From: Lepturacanthus savala
Taxonomy: Eukaryota; Chordata; Actinopteri; Scombriformes; Trichiuridae
Direction of reading: 5' to 3'
Assembly: GCA_030544235.1 (NCBI GenBank)
Contig: CM060470.1
Span: forward strand, 23,800,098 to 23,864,097
DNA: 64,000 nt
A program made the translations under genes and the position numbers. Below the pieces are notes generated by a model. It was not told the origin of the DNA and searched no databases. It was given only the letters and a program-made list of their open reading frames with translations. Position 1 is the stretch's first letter. The number at the start of each line of letters is the position of its first letter. This document shows, piece by piece, positions 11,940-22,600 of this stretch.

Positions 11940-12945
11940 ATGACGCAGCCCCCCTCCTCTGTTCAAAGTTGGTTGTTCCAAATGGACATAGATGGCCTCT
12001 TTCACTCCTATCTCAAACCACCTGTCCTCCTTATGTACTACCGACTCTACCCAGGAGACACCATCCCATGTATATACGGACTCCCGAAGATTCATAAGGA
12101 AGAGGCCCCCCTCAGACCAATTGTAAGTAGCATCAATTCCGTCACTTAGAATGTTGCAAAATTCCTATCAACGAGTCTGTCTCCTTTAATTGGAAAAACC
12201 CCACATCACATCCAGAACTCCAAGGATTTCACTGACAAAATCAGCCAACTGAAACAATGGTATCATACGATGTCACATCCTTGTTCACCTGCATCCCCAC
12301 AACAGAAGCAGTAGAGGCCGTCAGAAACAGATTACAACAGGACACGTTTGCACACAAGAACCAACCTCACCCCAGACAAGATTTGCTCCCTCTTAGAACT
12401 TTGCCTCACCACCACCTACTTCAAATACAATGAGGAATTCTACAGGCAGAAACATGGCTGTGCCATGGGCTCTCCAGTCCCCCCCCTGTGGCGAACCTCT
12501 ACATGGAGGAAGTGGAGAACCAAGCACTAACCTCATTTAAAGGAGCACTGCCAAGCCACTGGTTTAGATATGTGAATGACACACTCACGAAAATCAAAAG
12601 CCAGGAAGTAGAGGCCTTCACGAAGCACATCAACTCAGTCAACAACTACATCAAGTTCATCAGGGAGGACTCCAAAGACCGGAAACTACCCTTTCTGGAT
12701 TGTGAGGTCCTTGCTGAAGAAGATTGAGGTCTCAGCACAGAGGTTTACAGGAAACACACTCCAACCAATATCTACTATTTGACTCTCATCACCCACTGGA
12801 ACACAAACTGGGTGTCATCAGAACCCTACAACACCGGGCAGACAGTATCCCTTCCAAAACAGAAGGGAAAGAGAAGGAACACACACACATCAAACAGGCA
12901 CTAATTGAATTGTGGTTACCCCAACTGGACATTCATAAAGATTAA
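11940..12945 (+). pseudogene. Penelope-like reverse transcriptase, frameshifted remnant
   Basis: Three or four pieces in different frames read as one Penelope-like reverse transcriptase. The first has CIYGLPKIHKEEAPLRPIVSS (about 12,070-12,130), the finger motif of this clade. The second has QKHGCAMGSPV (about 12,450). The next has NLYMEEVENQAL and WFRYVNDTLTKI, where the catalytic YVDD aspartate pair is changed to YVND. The last pieces contain KLPFLDCEV and LLFDSHHPLEHKLGVIRTLQ. A GIY-YIG endonuclease domain expected downstream is not visible, and stops separate the pieces. No intact product is possible. Confidence 0.85.
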
Positions 12946-13123
12946 TAGAAGACAGGAGAAAGAAAACAAAACACAGAAAGACAAAAAGAAAAACAGAAGG
13001 AATCGTGGTAGTGCCGTACGTATCTGGTCTCTCAGAAAAACTGAGAAGAATCTTCAGTAAGCACAATATCCCAGTTTATTTCAAGCCTGGTAACACCCTC
13101 AGACAGAGACTGGTCCACCCCAA

Positions 13124-13261
13124 CTCCACCCTATGTGATCCAGAGATATAGCTCCTGGTTTCCATCATCAGGCTAGAACTGAAGAAGCCTTTCGGATGAA
13201 AGGTGAAACATCTTCAAGCTCAAAGAAAAAGTCCAGTTGCTTACTTTTTAAACACCTTGAC
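13124..13261 (-). repeat. Penelope-like element, right inverted terminal repeat
   Basis: This is the partner of the arm at 11,573-11,710, ending TTTTTAAACACCTTGAC immediately before the downstream copy of the 13-bp target duplication. Confidence 0.85.
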
Positions 13262-13624
13262 TATACACTGTTCACACAAAAACTATATGACAATTAAAAT
13301 AGTTCAAAATCCACAAATTATAATTCTTTCGATTCAACTTTCAACATCATCAGGAAGGCCTCACCTTTAATTCCCTGTGCCTGCCATCCTTCAAAAGCCC
13401 ATCAATCAAATGCTACAACCCAAAATGTGAATCTCAGGTAAAATATAAATGTTAATCTGGTTTCCTTTGGAAAAATATGACATGAATTTCAGAAATGGAT
13501 TAATATGTGGTTTTCCAGTAATAATTTGGTCTATGTTTTGACCATATTGCTCTAGTTCAGGAAGATGCAAGACTCTGCTATGAACTGAATAAACCCCTCC
13601 CCCCTCAGCCCAGGATTTCTCACT

Positions 13625-14160
13625 TAACATGGACAGTCACACAGTTGTTTCCCCCCCGGCCCGTAACCTTGGCATCAGTTTGGATCCCACCGTCTCCTTC
13701 AAGCTGCACATCAATAACATCACCAAAACAGACTTGTTTCACCTCAGGAATATCGCCAGACTTCAGCCTTCTCTCCTTCTCAGCTGGTGAAATTCTTGTC
13801 CACACATTTGTCACCTCCAGTCTGGACTATTTCAGCAGCATTCAACACTCCACTCCACTTCTCAGATTACAATATGTTCACACCTCAACAAGCCTGGTTA
13901 CTCACCCACTCCAGAGAACACATCACACCAATCTCTCAACACTGTCACTGGCTCCACATAAAACACTGAATCCATTGCAAGATCTTCCTCACAACTTTCA
14001 ATGGCCTCAGTAATTACCTGACAGAATGTCCTCCATCACCACACTTCAGATCAGCTGATGCCAACGTCCTGTTCACCCATCAGAAACTCAGACTTAATCC
14101 TCTCTTTAAAAAACAAACTTACAACACATGACTTCAACCACCTTCCCAAACTAATTATGG
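13625..14160 (+). pseudogene. L2-like LINE reverse transcriptase C-terminal remnant
   Basis: Scattered frames read as the thumb and C-terminal end of an L2-type reverse transcriptase: ARNLGISLDP-like text at about 13,655-13,690, HINNITKTDLFHLRNIARLQ at 13,708-13,770, then VTSSLDYFSSI and HITPISQHCHWL. A later fragment reads LTECPPSPHFRSADAN. Several frameshifts and stops make it nonfunctional. The clade is inferred from memory of the family's conserved RNLG, HLRNIARL and LDY motifs. Confidence 0.7.
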
Positions 14161-14534
14161 CAACTTATAACTTTTTTTCCCCTTTCCTTCATGAGTTTTG
14201 CATCACTTCACTTCAGTTTTTGACCTTCCAATAATTTAACTCTTTAGAATAATGAATGAAATATTGGCTGACAAGTTCTGACAAATGGAATGCATTATTA
14301 TTATTATTTCCATAGCTATTATATATAGTCTGACCATTTGAGTTGTCTAAAACAAGTCTGTAGCTCTGCAGAACATCAGAAACATTAGTAGTAGATGACC
14401 TTCTGCTTTCACTTTGTTTCTCATGGCATTGCGTGGCTTGTTTTTAATTAGTTTCCTAGTGTAGAATCAACTAAGAAAGTTCATGACCTATTGAGTTTTC
14501 TTGTTGTACAAAAAAGGTGGATCACATCACACTA

Positions 14535-14760
14535 GTTCTCAGATTGGATCTGTCTGTCAAAGGATTGATTTCGAAATACTTCTGTTGGTTTATGAGGCTC
14601 TGGATCGTTTGTTTGTGATCAGCTACTGCTGTTATGAACCACCCAGACCTTTCAGAATGTCTCGGACAGGTCATTTAGGCTCCAGATCAGCCTGTCCTTG
14701 CTGTTTACATTTTCTGTAAAGCACTTTGAATTGCCTTGTTGTTGAAATTTGCTATTCATT
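14535..14760 (+). mobile_element. L2-like LINE 3' end fragment
   Basis: One frame reads RIDFEILLLVYEALDRL, the conserved segment near the end of L2-like ORF2. It is followed by the characteristic 3' tail TAAAGCACTTTGAATTGCC and TTGTTGTTGAAATTTGCTAT. It may be the same insertion as the piece at 13.6 kb, with a deletion or insertion between them. Confidence 0.7.
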
Positions 14761-15539
14761 CAAATGCCTGCCATGAACTTGCTTTACCTTGCCCTACAGT
14801 GGGGACAGATTGATTATGGTTTGATATGTGTGTTCCTTTTTTTTTTTTTTAAACGTTAAGGTGCTACCTTTGCCTGCCAACAACTAACTGCTCGAGACAG
14901 ACTTTCCAATTGGCTGAAAATAGATTGACTATTCAGCAGCAGCAGTGTAGGCAAAAATCAGTGTTGGTGGGCGCAATGAAAATCAGGCGAGTCCAAGACC
15001 CATCATACTTAATAGGTTCTGAAATGCATATGTTAACCAAAATAAGCCATTACAACTATACTATACACTGAATGCACCTCAGTTTAATCATAAATCCCTG
15101 TATATCACCGGAGGTAATATCACAGGCACCAAGGCAAACATTAACAGCATCAGCATTGCAAAGCCTGGTACGACAGGCCACATATTCTCACAAACACACA
15201 CACACAGACACACACACAGCTGACAGATGCAGAAGCATAAATTAATCAAGTGTATGGATAGAGGTACACCGCCACCAAAATGCTCAATAACATAAAAAAT
15301 GACCATAACTGCATAAACCACACACATACGTCCACACATACAGATTGCAGACACAGCAGCATCAGAATGAAGCAGCTTCATAATAAAGTCCCAACAAAAG
15401 CTATACTTAATAAACTATAATAGTGAGTAAGTTATAGGCTACTACCACCTGAAATCTTAAGTCAGTTTATTTTGATTGTTACAGCATTAGACATTATGTC
15501 CTGTTGCTGTGCTCTGCAATTATTTCATTATATTCCAAC
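14761..15539. other. Intergenic, no gene recognised
   Basis: Contains a short imperfect (CA)n tract near 15,190-15,220. No coding region is supportable. Confidence 0.4.
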
Positions 15540-15760
15540 AATTCAGTCGGTTCCCTTTCAAAGAAGAGCAGGGACGCGGAGTTCACTCTGTGTGTCATCA
15601 GTTTGTTGTTTGTAGCCTTTCCCTGTCTGACTGACAGTTGAAAAGAGTCTTTCAACAGTACAGCTTGTTATGGGCAGGGTGACAAAGGCCTGTAGGAGAT
15701 GATTCATTTTGGGGAATCTGTCACGGGGGCATGCGCCTCAACAAGTGATGGAAAGGCCCT
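15540..15760 (-). pseudogene. hAT transposase C-terminal dimerisation domain remnant
   Basis: On the minus strand a frame reads LLQAFVTLPITSCTVERLFS and then a diverged tail ending at a stop. The LP-(V/I)-TS-x-x-x-ER-x-FS signature is typical of the hAT dimerisation domain at the transposase C-terminus. The rest of the transposase is not seen nearby. It is unrelated in position to the complete hAT elements elsewhere in the window. Confidence 0.65.
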
Positions 15761-15996
15761 GTCCACTGTGACCTTTGTCTTCAGCTGCTGTACAAACACT
15801 TCATGTCCTGCCTCTTCCACAACAATGGAACAGCGTGTGCCGGCAGGATGTATTAATGCCATGTCATGAAAGAAGTTTGATTGAGGCGTACATGTCTGCC
15901 TTAAACTTATCTTACTTACTTGTTACTTTATCAAAGTTGTTTTCTGTATGATCCTAAACAAGGGAACGGGATGGAGTGACAACATGTAAGACGGTA

Positions 15997-16161
15997 GTCT
16001 CCAACCCACAGTTTGTTCCAACCAAGCAGTAACATACCTGAGTCTACTAATAAACCACTAGGGCCCTTGATAAGGACCTTTATTAGTAGAGTCAGGTGTG
16101 TTACTGCTTGTTTAACATAAACCTGCACCCACAGTCGCTCTCTACGACCAGGGTTGGAGAC
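15997..16161. mobile_element. Small palindromic MITE
   Basis: The outer ends GTCTCCAACCC (15,997) and GGGTTGGAGAC (to 16,161) are exact inverted copies. Inside, a 34-base arm at 16,021-16,054 pairs with 16,079-16,112 with three mismatches, leaving a 24-base loop. The transcript would fold into a long hairpin. The superfamily is not clear. Confidence 0.7.
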
Positions 16162-16164
16162 CAT

Positions 16165-17084
16165 GGTGTAGGAGGTCAGAAAGGTGTGGAGGGGCAAGGT
16201 TATGGATAGACTTAGACATGTACAGGAGGACTTTGTAAAAGATTCTTTGATTAATCGGGGGTAAGTGGAGTTACTAAAGGATAGAGGTGATGTTCTGCTG
16301 TCAGGTGGTGACAGAACGACAGGAGGAGGAACGACAGTCCAGACAAGAGCAGACCAGACAAAAAGCTTGCTAGCCCACATCATGTCATGGTGGCCAAGAG
16401 GATCAGTCAAGTCAGGTGCTAACTTCCTGTAGGTAGGCTATTGTTAGCTAGAGGATATAAAAATACACAGGAGCAGCAGGTGGATCAGTATTGAAACACA
16501 GGTAGATGCTTCAACTCCTACAAAGTGCTGTCACATTAGTCCATTCAGGCCACATTGAGGCCATGAATCATACAAACAAACAAATGCTACTGGAGAGTAT
16601 TGGTAGCCAGTCATGCCAGCGTTCACTCAACCAGAAGGATGTGACCAGAGGTTTTATTGAATTCAGCAATAAAACGTTGCGGTTTTCAATAGAGGGAATG
16701 ACTTTTGTGCTAATTTGCTTTGGCCACTGTCTAAACATGTTCCTATTTAATGGCTTTTTATTGTGGTGATGCTGTTGCAGATAAATTTCATTGAGGCAGA
16801 CAATAAAATGGACATTGACCTTGACTTTGAAATGAGATACTGTAGGATTTCAGTGTTATGGCTTTAATTATTATACATGCCGTGAGGCAAAATATAGCAA
16901 TCAAAGACCTAAGGGATTGTTGAAACTGTTTATTAACTTTGTGTTTGCGGAGAGAATTTGGAGCCACTTCAGTTAGTTTTCTTTGAGTCATCAAACGGCT
17001 CAGAGGAGCTGCGGTGTCTTCAGCATACAGCTGTAGTGAGTCTAGAGTCTCTAAGTATTTGTTTAGTTTAGATTACTGAAATAA
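16165..17084. other. Intergenic; isolated TATA-like box
   Basis: A good TATA-like GATATAAAAATA lies at about 16,454-16,465, but no downstream gene is recognisable. The rest is AT-rich and unassigned. Confidence 0.3.
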
Positions 17085-17089
17085 TTTAA

Positions 17090-17340
17090 AAGAAGAAAAA
17101 AAGACAAAACTGATTAGTCAGTTTACAGAAAAATATGTCCGCTATTTTCATTATTGATTAATCATTTAATTTTTCAAGCAAAAATCGAAAACAATCCTAC
17201 AGCTTCTAAGTTGTAATGACTTTCTGTTATACTTTTGTCTTTTCTGATAGACAAGTGAATATTTTTAGATTATGGAGTATGGGAAACCAAATAATATCTT
17301 TACAGCCCTTTCTTCCATTCTACAGTTATTATACCATTTA
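17090..17340 (-). repeat. Interspersed fish repeat (ATCGATTAAT-type), copy 1
   Basis: It shares several blocks in reverse orientation with 31,035-31,256, including the AATCGATTAATC-like end and the CAGCTTCTAAGTTG block, which matches CAGAAGCTGGAACC there. The family is common in fish genomes; its class is not known to me. Confidence 0.5.
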
Positions 17341-17344
17341 AAAA

Positions 17345-18836
17345 CAATTGAAGAAGTTACATTCGGTAAATATCGAGCTGTAATGTCTGTAGTATATCAT
17401 TTGCCCGTACAGCTTTTAACAGAAGGCAGCAAGGGTTAGTTGACTCAACTGTAATGAATGTTCTTTAGAGCTGTAAATGTAGTGCACTTGTATACTTTAA
17501 TAGAGCCTGAGGGCCATTGTGACTGTCGATTGCACATTTTCCCATCACTGTTGCACAGGGAAATGGATGAACCCTAATGAACAGGAAATCACAGCTATAG
17601 TCTTGAAACAGTAGTTACCCAGTCTTCTAAAATAATTGGATGCTTATAAGTGTGTTTACGCTACTTTAATTTAATATCCTGTGTGACGCTGGCAAAAGCA
17701 TCACTTTAGGATTTCATATAATTCATGGGTATTCTTATAAATACCACCGGCATACACATGCCGGAAATGGCAGCATAATGTATGTTTTCTCATCCCCACA
17801 TTCATTTTTTTCCCCATTTGCTTTTATGTCAAAACCTAATTTACCGCAGCCATCATTATTTTTAGCCGTGCTGTTGTGGCTCCAAAGATAGCAATGTTTG
17901 GTCTAGAATGTCTCAAGAAGAAAAAGAAGATATCCATAGTGGCCAGAGAATTAATTGTAATGACTTTGGTGATCATCTTAATTTCCGTCTAACGCCATAA
18001 TCATTTCTCCTTTGCATTACTGCTCAGACAGAACACAAATCATGTGGAGGCTGCAGATCTCAATGAAAATCCACTGAGATGTTTCTCAATGAGATGCACA
18101 GGAATATGCATGTCAATGAGAAGTTCAGTACATTCCTGCTTCTCTCCACACTCCCCGCCCCCTGTAACACACACATCCCAAGCGAGGAGTGAAATAATTG
18201 GGACTGTGAACTCGTGTAACTCTGTAGACCAAAGGAAACCCTAAATATTTCTGCTGGAATACTTGTTAGCAAGATGAAAAATAAATCTTATGTTAATTTG
18301 TGATATTCTCTACGAGATTGTCCAACTTGATTTTTCACCGAGTACATGTTGCAACTGAACATTAAATATGAACAAAAAAAAACTATGATGCCATGACCTA
18401 GTTGCTAAACAAAGTCTGAAAAGATGACTCATTGATATTGTTTTCAGTTGTTTGACCTAGATTCATTTGAGTTGTTCTGTCTGTCAAACTTATTTCATTC
18501 TCAGATAATGACTAAGTTTAAATAATGAGATCAGATTACCAAACATGAACACTTACAAGGAATTTGACTCAAACAAGACTATAGTGCAGATAAACAATAG
18601 TGCAAGCAAGACAATAGTGCTAGAGGGAAAAATACAATATACAAGCAGAATATGCTGAATTTGGTTATATTTCGAACATAACTATTATCATATACATGAC
18701 TATTATGAGTAAAAACATGAGGTGAGTAAATAGGTGAGAGGGATTTGCCCTGGTAGAGACAAACCATGGTCACATTCAAGTTTGAGGTAATATGCATTTC
18801 TGTGACATTTTACTTGACTTTTAAATCCCTGACTCT
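17345..18836. other. Intergenic, no feature recognised
   Basis: AT-rich sequence. A short run at 18,050-18,140 repeats the phrase CAATGAGA several times. No gene or clear transposon was found. Confidence 0.35.
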
Positions 18837-18844
18837 CATGCACC

Positions 18845-19746
18845 CTGTGTTGGGCAAGTTACTTCAAAACGGTAATGCATTATTTATAACTTGTTACTGT
18901 CATTTCAAAGTAATTCATTACATTACAATATTAATGTAATGTAAGGCATTACACTACTATTGGATTACTTTTAGGTTACTCGCACCAAAATAACTGGAAG
19001 TATGGATTTGGCAGCCTAATTATATCTCACTTACATTACTGGTGCTAGTCACAACAGGGATCTTACTGACACGTTTTCAAAAACCCACTGTTGAAAGTGG
19101 TTTTCATGTCTTCAACAACAACTCCGACACAAATCTCCTAACCTCTAGAGGCTGAAGAATCTCAAAGACAACATTAATTTTGTCTGTTTTTGTGGTTTTA
19201 TCTCCACTCTCATGCGCAGCTTGCTTCTTGGCAAACTTCATGTTACTATGGCACATTCTTTGCTAGTATCATGTTACTATGTTAAATTAATGGTGCCATT
19301 TAAGGAAGTGGACAGTTCTTTAGGTGTAGCACACAAAATGCAATTGACTGCGATATTCTTCAAATCCTTATGTTTCACAAACATAAAGTAATGACCGTGT
19401 GCCCATCTGGAGAATGTGCTATCCAACATTTCTGTAGGTTCACTCATCTCCACCTTTAGTCTGATGAGGCAAAAGGAAAAGCAAGTGAAACATTTTTTGT
19501 GCGGACATTTCACTGCTGCTGACCTTACGGTGATTTTCGCAAATTTGAATGAACAAAGCCAAGAAAAAACAAACAAATGATGATTTCAATCCAGGTTAAA
19601 AACACATTGTAATGCACATTACTGACATTTGTATAGAGTAAATTATTACCATTTTTTTTCTCTAATGCCTTACATTACTGTGTTACAGCAAAGATCAATG
19701 CATTACAGTAATTTAGTACTTTTGTAACTCGTTAATCCCAACACTG
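18845..19746 (-). mobile_element. hAT DNA transposon, non-autonomous, with 8-bp target duplication
   Basis: Terminal inverted repeats CTGTGTTGGGCAAGTTAC and, at the other end, CCCAACACTG are in the right orientation; one base differs in the outer ten. The element is flanked by CATGCACC (18,837-18,844) and CATGGACC (19,747-19,754), seven of eight matching, the hAT duplication length. The interior is AT-rich with many GTAAT/ATTAC words. A minus-strand frame inside (about 19,277-19,576) contains a CxxC pair (VNCILCATPKEL) that resembles the start of a BED zinc finger of a hAT transposase. No complete transposase remains. Confidence 0.8.
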
Positions 19747-19754
19747 CATGGACC

Positions 19755-20159
19755 ATAGTAGAAGATATTAGGCTTACTATGAATACAGTGTAAATACAGT
19801 AGGCCTACAGTGCATTGAACTCATGTTGGTTAATTTATTTGTAATATTTGATGAGCGGAAATCGTTCATTGTCTATCACAGTCTCAACAAATGAGCATGT
19901 CGGCAGCATGCCACTCTCACGCATTCGTATTTCTCTCCTTGGCATCGGCCCTCTGACAGGCATATTAGATCACACATGGCCTTTTGAAGCCTGGCAACCA
20001 ATCAAAAATGACAAATGACAGCATGGTGACAGTGACAATACTTAGCGTTGACAGACAAACTCACAAATATGTGAAAGGTGAAGTGTCACAGAACATCAAA
20101 ATCTCCACTCCATTTGTGTAATTGAGCATTTCACATAAAGTTTTCTTACCCTTTTTATT

Positions 20160-20161
<2 letters not shown>
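19755..20161. other. Intergenic, no feature recognised
   Basis: Unassigned sequence between the hAT element and the long (TG)n microsatellite. Confidence 0.4.

Positions 20162-20250
<89 letters not shown>
20162..20250. repeat. (TG)44 microsatellite
   Basis: An uninterrupted dinucleotide run of about 89 bases. It produces artificial Cys-Val frames on plus and Thr-His frames on minus, which are not genes. Confidence 0.98.
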
Positions 20251-20252
<2 letters not shown>

Positions 20253-22375
20253 CATAAAGGTCCTGACATTCCTGGAAAGTGTCTGGGCCAGCCACTTCCC
20301 TTACCCAACCACAGCTGTTCATACAAGACACAAACATGCAATGATATAGGGCAGAGCACAGAAAACGCTAGAAAAATAAAGTGTGAACAGACCCTCCCAG
20401 TTTTAAATGCTCTCTTGGGCAGAAAGTAAATGTCTGTTTGCCAGCAAAAACACACCAGCTGTATCTCTATATGCTATTAACATCACAAAGCCTTCCATCA
20501 CATCAGATGACCTTTGGAAATTGGCAAAGCTGGCAAATGTTTGTGACATTTTGATTTGTCTTTTTAGTGGTGCTTCTTTAAAATTAGTCATTCCTGAAAC
20601 ATATCTTTTGCAAAGTACATTTTCCTGTATGAGTTGCTCCATGTTATAAGTGTCTCTTTAACCACTGCTTTAAGCAGCTGTTCTTTACTGAGATCCAGAA
20701 AACTATGAAGGGTTTTTACAGACAGACAGTGTCCTGATTAGACACAATTTGAAGTTTTCAGATGTGGAGACCTTAACCTCAACAAGCAGAGTAATTGGGC
20801 TTTCCTTTCAAGTGTTTGTCAGCTAAATGTTTTCTGTGTTTTCTCTGACCGCTGCTTCTCACATTGATGCTTTCCCAGGCAGTTCACCTCCCTGTTAAAA
20901 AAAAAAAAACAGGGACCATTATCAGATTTTCAAAATTCAGTAACAAGTAACAAGTTCAACTGCAGAAATATACAATAGTTGGCCCTAAATGTTGCTGGAG
21001 TGTGGTGGAAAATGAAAAGGTATTCAAAAGTTGTAGTAATTCAGCAGGGAGGCTTTTTTAGGATTTTTGCATCTGAGACATATTGCAGCTCTACTTCATA
21101 ACGCTTCGGCCACACTGTTTTGTTTTGATTGATGTCACGATATTGACCTAAGGCTGTTGCTGGTGCACATAGTGTGATGATGAATCACATACTGCAGCAA
21201 AAAAGGGTCAGCCTGAAACCTCTGGCATGTTGGGTTTTATAGGTCGCGGCTGGTATGCCACAGTGCATCTCTGTGGAACCGTTCCTGTCGAAAGGGGTCT
21301 CTTTTTTGCACATTCAGAAAACTAAAAAAGAATTCTTCTGGACAAACTGTGGGCGGAGGAAGTTGAGTTTGAATGTCAAGTATCATGTGTCTAGGCAAAC
21401 GCTTCTTGTTGAGTTTGCAAACCCCATCATCTAGTGCAGTCCTTAGTGTACCACCATCTGGCCCACAGCTGAAAACTATTAAGATCCGTTGGAACTTCCT
21501 TTCCTCTATTCCACCCTAGTTTTGAAGGCAAGTAAGTAGCTTTTATCTCTCCTCTGTTGTTGTTGTTTGCATGTTTCTCTCCTCAGATCTGTTTCGTTCC
21601 TGCTCTCTGTAAAAGGACAGTGGTGCTTTTGCTTGATAAAAGAGCAGGGTCAGAGTGCCGCATTTGATATACAACAGCAAAAGCGGCAGACTGCGTGAGA
21701 GAGCATGTCTGGCTTTTAGATCAGGCTCCAAGACACCACGGCTGATTCAACTGAGGAATTCTGGGGCTAAATTCATAAACGAATGTAGCTGCAATGTCTT
21801 ATGCGCTGCACTTAGCCGGCAAGATTCCTGAGCAGAGCAAGAAAACAAAGGATCTTTGTTGATTTTCTTTCCTGTGGCATTATGTTGGGACCACACGGCA
21901 TGCTTCTATCCCATGTTAAAAGCGTGCTGCCTTTTAAGTGCATATGGGACAGATTAGTGAGCGGCTAAGAGGCATTTCAACACAGGACGTAAGATTTTCT
22001 TTCTTTTTTTTTTTTTTTTTTAAATAGCCCTTTTAAAAATTGTCTTTTTATAAACCATCTTCTTTTTGATTTGTTTGCATTTGTGGATTGTTGTTTGGGG
22101 GTAGAGAGAGGGCATCACAGGGTCAAATTAGGTCACACTCATTTCCAGAAAGAGTCTTTCCCAAGATAAATTCCAAATGTTTGAGTCACTGAAGGTGAAT
22201 TGTTAAATCCACAGACATGTTTTTCACTGTGCATCTCCCACCGCTTTTGGAAGGATGATACTATGAGTGAAGTCCTAGTTTATTTTATTTGTTTTACTCG
22301 CTGTTCACAAAAACAATTCATATGTAAATGTTGTTTATATACTTGCGGTAAGTGGTTATACACTTAAAAGCAGGA
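20251..22375. other. Intergenic, no gene recognised
   Basis: Contains poly-A (20,896) and poly-T (about 22,003-22,020) runs. The section 21,230-21,800 is less AT-rich and unassigned; the missing gulp1 5' exon could lie here or elsewhere, but nothing in the sequence settles it. Confidence 0.3.
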
Positions 22376-22600
22376 GCTTTGACTCAAGTACTGTCCCTTG
22401 CTGTATAATTCTGAGGTACTTGTACTTCACTTGACCATTTCCCCACTCCACTACATTTATTTGCAGCTTTAGCTACTTTTCAGATGAAGATTGCTTAAAT
22501 TTGCTATGAATTTTGCATAAAAGGTGTCAAATATTATAATGCAGTACTATTACTATTAATCTACCAAAAGTATCTAAAATTTGCTCTATGTTGATAAAAA
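22376..22600 (+). repeat. GTACTT-rich interspersed repeat, uninterrupted copy
   Basis: It reads CTCAAGTACTG, GAGGTACTTGTACTTCAC, CCACTCCACTACATTT and then GCAGTACTATTACTATTAAT directly joined to CTACC. A related copy at about 58,880-59,640 is interrupted at exactly that join by a hAT element, so this copy shows the unoccupied site. Related sequence also occurs at 60,995-61,140. Confidence 0.65.

Larger units (their letters stand above)
11537..13261 (+). mobile_element. Penelope-like retroelement with inverted terminal repeats and target duplication
   Basis: A degenerate reverse-transcriptase region lies between two arms in inverted orientation, 11,573-11,710 and 13,124-13,261. The arms are about 138 bases each and nearly identical; both contain ATGTTTCACCTTTCATCCG or its complement. 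The left side carries about 36 extra bases (11,537-11,572). The unit is flanked by a perfect 13-bp direct repeat TATACACTGTTCA at 11,524-11,536 and 13,262-13,274. Terminal repeats and variable-length target duplications are known for Penelope-like elements. It is inactive because the coding region is broken. Confidence 0.85.

Noticed and set aside
15931..16410. A 159-codon minus-strand frame, the longest in the window
   Set aside because: It runs through the palindromic MITE, shows no domain, and has no splice or promoter support.
16440..16470. A TATA-like box as a gene promoter
   Set aside because: No downstream coding exon or LTR context could be found.
20061..20455. Several frames of 60-98 codons made of Thr-His or Cys-Val repeats
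   Set aside because: They are translations of the (TG)n microsatellite. Similar frames at 41.3-41.5 kb are rejected for the same reason.
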